Assembly: GCF_958979055.1 (NCBI RefSeq)
Contig: NC_084893.1
Location: forward strand, 28,680,487-28,744,486
DNA: 64,000 nucleotides
Origin: Alnus glutinosa
Lineage: Eukaryota; Streptophyta; Magnoliopsida; Fagales; Betulaceae
Direction of reading: 5' to 3'
Shown here: positions 1 through 11,429 of the stretch, one piece after another
How positions within the stretch are numbered: the stretch's first letter is position 1
Layout of the letters: each line of letters begins with the position of its first letter
Position numbers and translations under genes: made by a program
Notes under the pieces: model-generated
Databases searched by the model: none
Told to the model about the DNA's origin: nothing
The model's input: the letters and a program-made list of their open reading frames with translations, nothing else

Positions 1-1490
1 AACCCTCCCTCTTGTTTTAAAGACTTCCCTCACCTCAGCTTGTGCCTTCTTCATCACTTCTGGGTTTTTCATCATTTCTGACAATGCCCATATTATGGTT
101 ATGGCCGATGTCTCACTCCCAGCAGCAAAAATGTCCTGAAAATATTGGATAGAAGTTTGAGCTAATTAAGCAGATATAACAAAAAAGTAATAATAATAAT
201 AATAAAAAGCTTTTTAGTTGACCAATAGAAAGAAAGAAAGATGTCATGTTCAAGTTGCAGACAAGGATGAAGAAACTCCAAGTAGGTTCAGAGAATTCTA
301 AAATATTGACTTTGGCGTATGCTAAGCAACGTGTGTCAAATCACCACTATTTATTTTAAAAGTTTAAACTTGACAATATTTAATTAAAATGGAAAGTGAG
401 AAGTGAACAACGAAATCAGGATTCAAACTCAAAACTTTTACATGTTAAACCGTCACTTATCTCAAAAATAAAAGCTTGAAGGTCAAATTTTGATTAACAA
501 GCTTACCTTAGAATAGAATAAAATAATGTGTAAAATTTTGAGGAACAAAAGCATGATATCAGCAGAAGGTGAATATATAATTACCAGGATTACAGCCTTG
601 ATGTTGTTGTTTGTTAAGGAAAACTCACTGTCGCCATGCTCATGAAATTTCAGGAGAACATCTACCAAATCTTCTTCTGTAACAGCCTCTCCTGCTTTTG
701 TTGTTGCCTTTGCCTTGTGTTCACTGATGATTTTCTCCATAATCCTGTCAGCTTCCTTGTGCATCTTCTCAAGTTTAGGCCTCACCCCACTGATCTGATG
801 AAGCAGTTTAATAGAGGGAAAGAAATCTGCAATATTGAAACCCGCAGCGAACTCGATAACTTCCTTCACAATTTGTATGAACTGTTCTTGGTCTTCGCAT
901 TTCTTACCAAAAGCCGCCCTTGAAGTAATGCCATACACTGTTGAGAACACTTTGCTGGAAAGATTGACAGGATCATCAGACCCAGCTTTTGTGCCAATCC
1001 ACTCGATGAATTTTGATAGCTCTTCTTCTCTAACTGGTCGGTAAGATTCAACACGTTTTGGGCTCAAAAGCTCTAGAACACAGATTTTTCGAAGCTGCCT
1101 CCAGTAGTTGCCTAATGGCGCAAACCCAATGCTTGTACAATCATACGACAAGATCTCTGAAGACAGAACACTTGGCCTTGATGCAAAGATAGCATCATGG
1201 GTTTTCATCACCTCTTTTGCATACTCAGCAGAGGAGACCACGACAGTGGAAACTTCTCCTAGGCGAAGTAGCATCAAAGGTCCATGTTTCTTGGCCAAGT
1301 CTCTCAAAGCACGATGGGGTGGATCGCCTGAAGCAAAGTTGTGCATGTTTCCAAAGATGGGTAGCTTCCATGGCCCTGGGGGAAGGCTTAGAGAACTGCC
1401 GGTTTTGAACCTCTTCCCTATTCTCAGTACCATTAACATAAACAGCAACAGGGAGAAGAGGATTGGGAATGATAAGGCTTCGAGTTCCAT
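1..1490 (-). CDS. CYP71D-type cytochrome P450, 3' part cut off by window edge
   Basis: Heme-thiolate monooxygenase of the plant CYP71 clan, expected on the ER membrane; such enzymes oxidise small metabolites with electrons from NADPH-P450 reductase. Exon 1 is 1490-585 (302 codons): an N-terminal hydrophobic anchor, the PPGP hinge, then the CYP71-type stretch with NYWRQLRK and [14 protein letters not shown] 449-bp intron (584-136) has a GTAATT donor and a TTTTCAG acceptor. Exon 2 starts at 135 with [11 protein letters not shown], the oxygen-binding I-helix motif, and leaves the window after about 45 codons, so the ExxR, PERF and heme-cysteine motifs are outside. The intron position (phase 0, just before DIF) is the same as in the other P450s here. 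The visible part has no stop or frameshift. The start is the first in-frame ATG ahead of the anchor. Substrate cannot be told. Confidence 0.9.
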
Positions 1491-1617
1491 CGATCAAAAC
1501 TCTTTTTTTTTTTTTTCTCTCTTTTTTTGGATGAATATATATGGATCGATGAACTGATAAAGACAATATTAAGAAGCTAGAGAAATTTCTTGCTTGGAAT
1601 GTTAAGCAGAGTATACG

Positions 1618-1625
1618 TATTTATA
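1618..1625 (-). promoter_or_regulatory. Candidate TATA box of the left-edge P450
   Basis: On the minus strand this reads TATAAATA, about 130 bp upstream of the ATG at 1490. That would put transcription start near 1590 and give a 5' leader of roughly 100 nt. Position and sequence fit a plant core promoter; nothing else supports it. Confidence 0.45.
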
Positions 1626-2102
1626 GGTGAAAGTCGATCGGTGGCGACAAACAAAGGCTGAAGATTTTCTTCGTTGCTACATCAAGGAAACAAAAAAAAA
1701 AAAAAAAAATCAACAAAGCCGGCCGGCACACAAAAAGGTCGTGTATATTACTTCATGCTCACATCAACATTCAACTGATCAGGCTTTTCTAACTGCAAAT
1801 CTTATGGCTTGCTTTTAGCAAACTGACTTTTGAATTTACAAGCTAAATAACGCAACAACGGTCATGACAATTCCTCCATTAACACTAGCAAATATATATG
1901 AAAAAAAAAGAAAAAAAAATCTAAAACAGTTTAATCCACCGACTCATTTCAATTCCTTTTTTATTTGAGCCACTTCAATAATATCTTTCTGATACAGTAT
2001 TTGTTCCGGCTTATCTTTGATATTGGTATGGATATATATGGCGGTGGTTGGATTAAAAGTTGATTACTTTATTAATCTTGACTATTGTAACGAGTGAGAT
2101 AT
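1626..2102. other. Upstream intergenic sequence of the left-edge P450
   Basis: AT-rich spacer between the P450 promoter and the CACTA element, with A-runs near 1691 and 1900. No coding signal seen. The last three bases, TAT (2100-2102), are the left target-site copy of the CACTA insertion. Confidence 0.5.
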
Positions 2103-2109
2103 CACTACA

Positions 2110-2370
2110 AAAAACTGAGCATTTAGTAACGTACAAAATTTTCCACATTACTAAATTTAGTAACGTGCTAAAAATTTGCATTTTAGTAAAATATTTAATA
2201 ACATGCAAATTTCGCACGTTACTATTTAATAACGTGCAAAATCGTGCAAATTTTGCACGTTACTATTTAGTAACGTGCAAAATTTGCATGTTACTAAATT
2301 AGTAACATGCAAAATTTTCATGTTACTAATTTAGTAGCGTGGAAAATTCTGCATGTTACTAAATATTAAA
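2110..2370. repeat. Left subterminal repeat array of the CACTA element
   Basis: Repeated short units in alternating orientation with the core AGTAACGTGCAAAATT and its inverse (TTTGCACGTTACTA). Neighbouring units form imperfect palindromes of about 40 bp. The same core returns at the right end, so it belongs to the element rather than to its target. Confidence 0.8.
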
Positions 2371-2564
2371 AATTATATTATGTTTTTAATAGAAAACTGG
2401 TTTTTCTTTTTCGTTTTTTTTTTATTAAAAAAAAAAAAACTTTTTCGTTGTTTAATATTCAATTTTTTTCGTTTTTCTTTAATTTTTTAATTTGTTTTTA
2501 AAAAATAAATTTTTAGTTTCTTTTTTCGAAAAATTGGTTTTTTTTCGACCGGAGTAATAAACTA

Positions 2565-3770
2565 GGATTGATTGGATAATTCTATTGATCCTATGATCAT
2601 GTCATGATCGATCACACGTTAGATCGAACCTATAACTATGTCAAGTTTGATTGATCGGATGTTCCAGTCACAATAGATTGGACCGATGCAGTAGGATGAA
2701 TTAGATATTTGATCAAACCTTCACTTGTGTCAAGTATGATCGATCATTTGATCATGTCATGATCGATTGGACTAGTACTTATTAGGATCAATCGCACGTT
2801 AGATCAAACTTTCACTATGTCAAGTACGATTGATCGAACTCTATCACGATGCATCAGACTAATTAATGCACTATGATCGATCGGATGGTCTATCGATTAT
2901 GTTGATCCATCACAATCGATCGGATGATCTATCGATCCTATTGATCGATCACGATCGATTGGATGATCTATCGATCCGATCAAATGATCTATCGATCATA
3001 TTGATTGATTACGACCGATCGGATGATCTATCATGATTGATCGGATATGATCGATACTATCACGATTGATTGGATGATCTATAGATCCTATAGATCGATC
3101 ACGATCGATCAGATGATCTATCGATCCTATTGATCGATCGGATAGGATCAATACTATAACGATCGATCGGATGATCTAACAATCCTATTGATCGATCAGA
3201 TTATCTATCGATCCTATTGATCTATCACGATCGATCGGATGATCTATCATGATCGATCAGATGATCTACCATGATTGATCGGAATATCTATCGATCCTAT
3301 TGATCTATCATGATTGATCGGATAATTTATCATAATCGATCGGATGATCTACCATGATTGATTGGAATATCTATCGATCCTATTGATCTATCATGATTGA
3401 TCGAATAATTTATCATGATCGATTTGATGATCTACCATGATTAATCGGATGATCTACCATGATTGATCGGATGATCTGTCATGATTGATCGGATGATCTA
3501 CCATGATTGGTCGGATGATATATCATGATTGATCAGAAGATCTATCGATCCTATTGATCTATCATGATTGATCGGATGATTTATCATGAACGGTCGGATA
3601 ATCTATCATGATTGATCAGATGATTTATCGTGATCGATCGGATGATTTATCATGATCGATCGAATGATCTACCACGATTGATCTGATGATCTATCATGAT
3701 CGATCGGATGATCTACCATGATTGAGTTGTAATTAAAATTAAAACTAAACAATAATAAAAACCCATTTAT
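2565..3770. repeat. GATC-rich degenerate tandem array inside the CACTA element
   Basis: About 1.2 kb of short imperfect units built around GATCGATCGGATGATCTATC, with variants such as CATGATTGATCGGATGATC. Unit length drifts around 20-30 bp and GATC occurs several times per unit. There is no coding frame. It lies wholly between the CACTA ends. Confidence 0.85.
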
Positions 3771-3774
3771 CAGA

Positions 3775-3995
3775 TGATCTACCATGATTTTCGATCACAT
3801 TGATCATTCCACGATCGATCACATTGATTGTTTCACGATCGATCACATTGATCGTACCACGATCGATCACCTAGATCGTACCACGATCGATCACCTGATC
3901 GTTCCACGATCGATCACATGGATCGTACCATGATCAATCACCTAGATCGTACCACGATCGATCACCTGTTCGTTCCACGATCGATCACATGATTA
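3775..3995. repeat. Second GATC array, CCACGATCGATCAC type
   Basis: About nine units of 20-30 bp containing CCACGATCGATCAC followed by a variable ATGATCGT or TAGATCGTA part. It adjoins the larger GATC array but has a distinct consensus, suggesting a separate local amplification. Confidence 0.75.
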
Positions 3996-4080
3996 AAAAA
4001 ATGTGTTAAAAATGTGTTTTAACGGATTATAATATAAAAATGTGTTTTTATAATTTTTAATGTGCGTTTATAATTTTTTT

Positions 4081-4178
4081 TATAAAAAAAAAAAAAAAAA
4101 AAAAAAAGAAAAAGAAAAAGAAAAAGAAAAAGAAAAAGACTGATTAAAAAATTGAAAGCTATGTATATATAAACAATT

Positions 4179-4256
<78 letters not shown>
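4081..4256. repeat. Simple repeats: A-run, (AAAAAG)n and (TA)n
   Basis: A poly(A) run is followed by AAAAAG repeats (to about 4138) and, after a short AT-rich spacer, a long TA dinucleotide tract from about 4177 to 4254. Confidence 0.9.
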
Positions 4257-4258
<2 letters not shown>

Positions 4259-4639
4259 ATAATTTTTCTATAAAAAAAACTGATTAAAAAACACTTTTTA
4301 ATTTTTTTTTAAAAACAATTTCTATTAAAAAAGTTTTCATAATTTTTTTATAAAAAAAAACAAAATTAAAAAAAATTGATTACTATATATATTTAATATC
4401 GTGCCAAATTTGGCACGTTAATGATGTAATGGGCGCGCAACAAATTTTTTTGGCGGCCAAGTTCACTGCAATTTTTTTTCCCCAAATTTTTAAAACTCCC
4501 GCGCATAATACATGGGCAAAATGAAAAATAAAAACAGAGAAATCTTAACAAATCTTAAAACACTGGGGTTTTCTGACTCTTCCTCTCCGCACATAAACAA
4601 AGTTTATGACCTTTTTGAAACTTTTTTGAAAACTAATCT

Positions 4640-5119
4640 CTGTTTTTCACGAGCAATCCCTGTCGGTGCTTCTCTCCATCTCTTTCTCTCTCTCTCTCGG
4701 ATATCCAGAGCCAGGTCTTCTTTACCGTAGTAACTCATTTCCTTTTCTATTTGTTTTTGGTGTAGCCCGGTGGCAGAGGAAGAGGCCCAAATATATATAT
4801 ATATTATTCAATTTGTAAAATTTGGTTCTATGAGGATTTGTTTGCCCTAAAATTTGTTTCCCCAATTTGTAAAATTTTTTGTTTGTTTTCTTTTCTCCCT
4901 CTTTCTTTACGATTTTCTTCTTTCTTTTCCTCATTTTGTTCTTACAGTTTTGCCCGCCCGAGAGGAGCAGAGATCCGGAATCGGAATGGACGGCGGGATC
5001 GCCATCAACGGCGACGCTTGGGTGTGACGAGCCGGCGCCAGAGGCCCACCCGGCGAGCTAGTTCCTGGCAGAGTGGTTCTCTCTGTCTCTGTCTTTGTCT
5101 CTGTCTCTGTCTCTCTGTC

Positions 5120-5180
<61 letters not shown>

Positions 5181-5810
5181 TTCTTGATCGGTGTTCATCT
5201 GGTTTTGATCGGTGTTCATCTGGAAGAGTGGCGTTTTGATCGGTGTTCTTGCTTTGCTTTGGTTTTGAGGTTTATCTGGCATGTGGTTTTCTCATCTGGG
5301 TTTCGGTCGGTGTTGGTTTGCTTTGGTTTTCATTTGGGTTTTGAGGTCAAATTTTGGTTTTGTTGGTTTGCTTTGGTTTTCGACTAGGTTGTGGCTGACT
5401 TTGGTTTTGTTGTTTGGTAAATTGGTTGCTTGGAAACCCTAGGAAAAAGAGAAGAAAAATCCCTTGAAATCTTTGGATTTTCTGTTTGGGGTTTCCATTT
5501 TTTTTTTTCTCTTACGAAAAACAATATGCTGACTCCGGAATGAAAATAGGAAGAAACCGAACCGAGAGAGACGAAGATTGCCCGAGAAAGGGACTGGATG
5601 GGAGGCTGGGACGAAACGGAGAGGGAGGACCCGACGAACCCAGAAGACCCGACAAGCCCAGTGGCCGGAGCAGACGACACCAATGACCAGGGGCCTTCGG
5701 TGGGTTCGATTTCCGATGACCTGGAGTGCGATTTCCAGCAGGCCAGTGACTGATTTCCGGCGAAATCAGTGGTGCGATTTCCAGCGAGTAACGTTGAAGA
5801 CAGCTCGCGA
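4640..5810. other. GC-richer internal block of the CACTA element, possibly captured DNA
   Basis: This stretch differs in composition from the AT-rich rest of the element. It has CT-rich tracts, a (CT)n microsatellite (about 5120-5175) and blocks such as GACGGCGGGATCGCCATC that resemble a plant 5' UTR or first exon. Frames here are short, CT-driven or overlapping on both strands, and I recognise no protein. Captured genic DNA is possible but unproven. Confidence 0.35.
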
Positions 5811-5844
5811 TTTTTTATTTTTTATTTTTTATTTTAATTCTTTT

Positions 5845-6300
5845 GCACAATTTTAGTAACGTGTAAACACACGTTACTAAAATTAATATATTTTTTAATT
5901 TTTTTTTTCCTATATGCATTACTAACATGTTTTTTTTTTTTAAAAAAAATAGTTTTTATTAAATAACTTTAGTAACGTACAATAGTGTAAAAGGTCACTA
6001 AAACAAGTAACATGTTAATTTTGACACGTTACTGAACTTAATAACGTTCAATGTAATTTTCACGTTACTATGTTTACTGGCGTCTCATTTGATTGTTACT
6101 AATATATAGTAACGTGCAATTTTTCCTGCGTTACTATTCACTAACGTGATGTTTATTTGGACGTTAGTAAAATTATATTACTAACTGAGGGATTAGGAAC
6201 GTGAAAATCACGCCATTGATTTCACGTTACTAAAGTTTACTAACGTGCAAAAAGCTTTTGCACGTTAGTAAACCTAGGTTATTAAAACTGAGAATTTTTG
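5845..6300. repeat. Right subterminal repeat array of the CACTA element
   Basis: Copies of TAGTAACGTG and its inverse CACGTTACTA recur up to the right terminus, mirroring the array at the left end. Confidence 0.75.
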
Positions 6301-6308
6301 TAGTGTAT

Positions 6309-7139
6309 TTACTGTTCGTTACAACTTGGGGTCTAAATAAAAAAATTTATTAGTGATGATGTGTCTTAAAAATTAAAGATATTATATATACTGAACAAGA
6401 TTGTTGCATGAGTAGACTGGTTGATATATAGTTGATGCTAGCTAGGCATGAGCATCTCCTATAGAAAACTTATAGATGACTTTCACGAACGAATTTCATC
6501 CACGTTAAATAAGAACTCTGATTAATGTATGCTTTTGTTGAAGTTTGAAAAGTAATACTCATGTTAAGAAGAAACAATGAGAAGTTTCTCATGATATGCT
6601 GAAGCTAGCTCAAGAACAATTATATATAGAATTTTCTTTTAACAAAGGGAATAAAGTCTTTGTTTTGAATATGTGGCATTTACTTTGTACAAACTCCGAA
6701 TGAGACTTCAACTGATGCAATTTGTGGTCATCTCGTTCAAAGAGATCGACTTTGAACGAAGGTTAATTATGTTTGATTAAAATATATACAGATTGATTAT
6801 CGAGGATCGAATAATACATTTAAACTATCGACAAAAGTTTAACTGCAGATAAATATTACAATTCAAGTTCAACCATAAATATTATAAGATCAATTATATA
6901 GCTGTCAACGGAAATCGTTTTTGATTTGGCCAAAATTTTCTACCGCCCCTAAACAATAGGGGCCTTATTGCAAAAACAACTTGGAAAAACTTCAACAAAA
7001 CTCGCGATCAATCAGGCAATATTGGAGAAAAAAGATGGAGTGAATGCAAAATAATTATAAATCAGTTCATCAAGAGGCCACCCAACAAATTGTAGGCAGC
7101 GACGACTTATAAAAAAAAAAAAAATTAATTGTAGGCAGC
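6309..7139. other. Intergenic sequence, no feature recognised
   Basis: AT-rich sequence right of the CACTA insertion. No coding frame or repeat was recognised. Confidence 0.4.
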
Positions 7140-7640
7140 TAGCGTAATGGAGTTATTCTTCTTAATTAATTCATTCAAGTAATATAAAGGAAAAAAAAAA
7201 TTGAATGTATAATGAAATGACTGATTGTACGTTTGTCATGATTGTGATTTTTTTTTATATATATAATCCATTGATAAGTTTGAAAAAAATTGCAAAAATA
7301 GTATAATTCCAATTTGAATAATGCATCCAACATGTTACATGTAGCATGTATCATGCACATTGAATATCCGATTTACCTTGTAATTTCTTATATATATGCT
7401 GTGTTGGAAAAAATGATTTTGAAGTACGATTTTATTAATAACTTGTAATTTGGATTTTTTTTTTTTTTTTTTAATATTGATTTCTCTTTTATAGGTTAAC
7501 AAGAGAGTTAATTCAAAAATTACATATGTGAAATTTGAAAATTTTAAGCTTTTCATATCCAAACCATAAAGTTTTAGTTCTATTCTTTTACATATTTTTT
7601 TGTCCATATATCCCATAAATTAAATGATGAATTTTTTTAT
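7140..7640. repeat. Intergenic segment duplicated at 25043-25690
   Basis: Near-identical to 25043-25690: for example TAATTAATTCATTCAAGTAA (near 7163) and TGCATCCAACATGTTACATG (near 7323) occur in both. The second copy differs mainly by a long AT microsatellite where this one has a short T/AT tract. It marks the left end of the duplicated P450 block. Part of it (about 7420-7620) is repeated locally at 8410-8620. Confidence 0.8.
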
Positions 7641-8282
7641 TTTTATTTTTATATATATAATTTTCATTTTGGACCACTTTTTGAATTTTCATTTTTCGCG
7701 TTTTTTTTTTCTTTCTTTCTTTCTTTTAAGAATTTATAATGATTTGAAACTTTGTAATAAGCACACGGGAAAAACTTCAACAAAACTCGATATCAATCAG
7801 GCAATATTGGTTCAAACAAAAAATAAATAAATAAATAAATCAGGCAATATTGGAGAAAAAGGATTGAGTGAATGCAAATTAATTATAAATCAGTTCATCA
7901 AGAGGCCACTCTGAAAATCAGTCAATTTTCATTCAATGCACATCAATTTCACAAAGTCTACCCACAAAATTCAAGCCTAGCATATTGCACGAACTGCAGA
8001 TTGACAGGTGGCTCCAAGGATCGATAAGTCAATGTTCTTTGAGCCAATAGGGAGATGATACATTTAGCGTCCCATCACCCTTTTATTAATTTTTTAATCA
8101 AAAAAAATCAAAAGATATGCTTTGATGATCATCAAAGGATATCTTTTGATTTTTTTTTTATTAAAAAATCAAAAATGGGGGGTGGGAAACGGTTTATTGT
8201 CCCTCCACAAATCATTTCTCGAGCAAATAATAATGGCTATGTTTAGCAAAGGCATCCTGTGGACATAATAGTGAGAGAGAGA

Positions 8283-8415
8283 GTTTACATTTTTTTTAAT
8301 TTTTATTTATTTATTTATTAATAATAATTAACATCAAAATATTTAAATTTTTTCTACTTTTTATATCACATCAATAAATTTTTTTATTACTATTCAAATA
8401 AATTTTTTATTACAA
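8283..8415. repeat. AT-rich MITE-like fragment
   Basis: The stretch containing ACTTTTTATATCACATCAAT and TTTTATTACTATTCAAATAA is the reverse complement of part of 54995-55110, and similar sequence lies near 54290. This suggests a dispersed short AT-rich transposon family. Confidence 0.5.
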
Positions 8416-8625
8416 TTTTATTAATAACTTGTAATTTGGATTTTTTTTTTTTGGTTTTATATTGATTTCTCTTTTATAGGTTAACAAGAGAGTTGATTCA
8501 AAAATTATATATGTGAAATTTTAAATTTTTAAGCTTTTCATATCCAAACCATAAATGTTTAGTTTCATTCTTTTACATATTTTTTTGCCCATATATCCCA
8601 TAAATTAAATGATGGATTTTTTACC
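8410..8625. repeat. Local partial duplicate of 7420-7620
   Basis: Repeats the stretch with TTGATTTCTCTTTTATAGG, AAGCTTTTCATATCCAAACC and the ATATATCCCATAAATTAAATG end found at 7480-7625, in the same orientation. Confidence 0.7.
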
Positions 8626-9230
8626 GAGTAAAAAAATGTACTATTTTTTCTAAGATTTAACTTGCTCTTTGCTGTGGAGGGAGGAGAAGCCGGCCCTAGA
8701 CTTCACCCCTCAGAAAACAGATATGAGAGATCTGCTCTATTTTCCTCTCATTTTCTCTTTCTACTCTCCGCTTTTATCCTCCCCCTCCAATTCTGGTTTT
8801 TTATTTTGTTTGTAGGTGTTCTCTACCAAACCAACAATTTGGCATCTTCGCTATGTATCCGTCCATCTATTTCTGTAATGTGCGGTTCATCTCCTCCTTG
8901 GCTATTGTTACTGTTTGCTGATTATGTTTTTGCTTTGAATAAGAGTTTTATGCTCTTTAGATCTGCCCTCATGGACGATCTATGTGATGAAGGTTAGTCA
9001 GGTGTGAAGGGTTATCTTTCACGGCCTAGATAGTTCGGTGTGAGAGGTTATCTCTCACGGCTGGTTTTTTTTTTTTTTTTTTTTAAAAAAAAAATTTAGA
9101 ATATTTGGTTACCATTGTCTTAGATCTAGTATACTTAGAGCAAATATGCTTTTTAACTATTTTTGTACATGGATTAGCAAAAAATGAAAATCATAAATAA
9201 CACTTTATTGTAAGAATTTTGTTTGTATCT
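8626..9230. other. Intergenic, no gene recognised
   Basis: Holds an open frame at 8662-8997 (111 codons) without recognisable domains, then a repeated GTGTGAGGGTTATCT-like motif (about 9001-9060) and T/A runs. I do not think it is a gene. Confidence 0.35.
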
Positions 9231-10540
9231 ATGATTACGTAACATCATAGCATGTGACTATGATTTCGTAAAGCTTTATACTTTGTAATGTAAGAGTTTT
9301 ATGGTCGTGATCTTTGGCCAATGAAATACTTAGATCTTTCGTTAAAATAAAAAAAATGATGAATTTACAACAAAGAGGTCTGTAAAAGAATAACACAAAA
9401 CACATATCCTCTTTGAGTCTTTTCAAAATTGACGTAGCTTTTAAAATCACAATTGGATTAAAATTCAATAGTGATTGATTTATCACATATCTAATAGTAA
9501 TAATTTTAAAAGCCACATCAAGATTGAGATGACTCAAGGAGGACACTATTCTTCCTTTTAGTATTATATTTATACAAATACCATCAAAAAATATATATTG
9601 TTATACAAATTGGACTTGTTTAAAAATGCTTTTTGGGAAAGCTTTCGTATTTTTAGTAAAAAAAAAACAAAGTACTATAAGCAAATCTAAATATGAAATA
9701 CTGAAAATTACATTCACTTTTATGTCACATTAGAACTTTTTTTTTTTTTCAGACAAAAAAGCAAAGAGCACCCTATAATTGTGTGGACATGTCAAAAAAA
9801 AAAAAAAAAAAAACTATATACGACCATCCGAGTTATTAGTTATTAATTACCATCATTAACTACTATTATTTTGAATTCTGAATTTTTTAATATATATACT
9901 AAATCTAATTTATGAAAATATAATGATACTTTTAACACCCGTTTCATACAAACTAATGTGACGTGTTCTAATTTTTTTTATTATTATATAAATTATACAA
10001 ACTAATGTGACGTGTTTTTTTCTAAAATTCTAAAAAAAAATAAAATATTCATCTAGAGAAAACATAATAAAATATTGTGCCTATAAAAAAACAACCACAA
10101 AATCATATATAGTAGATAGATAAGCCTATGAATGAATTTAAGAAAAAAAGTACAAGTCTTTTTTTTTTATCTTTCTTCGATCTCCTTTTTCTTTCCTAGC
10201 TACCATTTATGATAACAAAAATTGACCGCTAGCATGATAGACCAAAATAGCAATGGTCGTTCAATGCTCCAATTGATTAATGAAAAAGTCAACTTTTTTT
10301 CTTTTTTTTTTTGTTGCTGCTAATTAAGTTACGAAATATTTCATAAAATGCATGCATGCATGCATAACTTTCTCAGCAAACAAACAACAACCAAATATAT
10401 CTAGCTCTTACCCCAAAAAATTCTAATACTTTCATCAAGGCAGGCCAATAATATTCCATGAACAAAAAATGAAAAAACTAATTTTGCATTATATATGGCC
10501 TTATATTTTCAAAGGTTAGGCGAGTATAAGGCCATATTGT
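9231..10540. repeat. Intergenic block duplicated at 25665-32400 (interrupted there)
   Basis: Collinear with pieces of the second duplication copy: 9350-9470 matches 25665-25757, 9470-9780 matches 27705-28020, and about 9840-10540 matches about 31740-32400. In the other copy the pieces are pushed apart by a TRIM-like array, MULE and hAT elements. No coding sequence is visible here. Confidence 0.75.
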
Positions 10541-11420
10541 CGCAATTTATTGCTGCTGCCAAACTGGTACGGCATCAAAGGCCATGACCAACGATCACAA
10601 ACAGCCATAAGAAAAGTCCAGTTCACACGTATTACTTTTTGGCATGACCTTAAATGTGGTAGGCCCTATATCTTTGGATCTGATTGATCTGAGAATCAAC
10701 GACCCATCAAAGTCTGGAAGGTATTAATTGCTTTTTCAAGGGTCATTGCTTTTAATAGCCGGCACCCCGAAACTTTGAATCTTCGTCTTGGCTTAAGACA
10801 ACTTATAACTGACCAGAGACTATTCAAAATTTTTGGTCGGATTAAAGTTGATTTTCTTAGTCAGCAAGTGGAGACACAAGGTGCCAGGAGAAGCAGAAGT
10901 TGCCGGTGGACCGTGGTGGCATAGACGGAGCAAAACAACAAAACACTGTAGATCGGGTCGGTTTCCAACTTGCTATAGAAAGAGAAATATCGAAGAAATT
11001 AAAGAGAGGGAGGGAGGGAAGGGAGGAGGATGATGAGAAGGTCATTACTCCTCCTCCGGACACACTCACAAGGAAAAGTTTCATTAAGGAAATGGCGGTG
11101 ACCTTCTTCTCTCTAGAATTGTTCTTTGGCCTAAAACAACTTATAACCGACCAGAGACAAACCAAAATTCTTTACTGGAAGGGACCAAATAGAGTTACTA
11201 ATTTTTGGCACTGAATTTGATATGAATTTAATATGACGTTAGTGATTTTTTTTTTTTTTTTTTTTTTGTGAAAACGAAATTAGTGAGTTGAAGAGTTTGA
11301 CTGTTTAATTAAATTGATCGAATAAGAGTTAACGTATATAGTCTTATAATACTCATACCTCGATACGTGAAGGCGAATTGTCACCCTTAGTAGCTATGAC
11401 CAAAACAAAAATGAGAAAGT
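10541..11420. other. Intergenic with a short direct repeat
   Basis: ACAACTTATAAC(T/C)GACCAGAGAC occurs near 10799 and near 11129, about 330 bp apart. The space between holds open frames on both strands (10833-11214) with purine-rich low complexity and no domain I recognise. A decayed small element is possible. Confidence 0.35.
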
Positions 11421-11429
11421 TAAGTTTAA

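Larger units (their letters stand above)
2103..6305. mobile_element. Non-autonomous CACTA (En/Spm) DNA transposon, 4.2 kb, complete
   Basis: Both ends carry the CACTA-superfamily terminus: CACTACAAAAA at 2103 and its reverse complement TTTTTGTAGTG ending at 6305. A 3-bp target duplication, TAT, flanks it (2100-2102 and 6306-6308), as this superfamily makes. Inside each end lie subterminal repeats in both orientations with the core TAGTAACGTGCAAAATT (about 2125-2370 and 5850-6300), the usual transposase-binding architecture. The interior holds a GATC-rich tandem array, microsatellites and a GC-richer block (about 4640-5800). No transposase-like frame of useful length is visible, so movement would depend on an autonomous relative elsewhere. 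Confidence 0.9.

Noticed and set aside
2565-3995. GATC-rich array considered as CRISPR or centromeric satellite
   Set aside because: Units are degenerate and contiguous without unique spacers, the genome is a plant's, and the array is confined within CACTA ends.
4838-5282. Open frames on both strands over the (CT)n tract of the CACTA element
   Set aside because: Their residues are Leu/Ser or Arg/Glu runs dictated by the dinucleotide repeat, and both strands are open at once.
8662-8997. 111-codon plus-strand frame
   Set aside because: No recognisable domain, Phe/Leu/Ser-rich composition as expected from T-rich spacer, and no promoter or splice context.
10833-11214. Overlapping frames on both strands near 11 kb
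   Set aside because: Purine-rich low complexity explains both; neither has family motifs.
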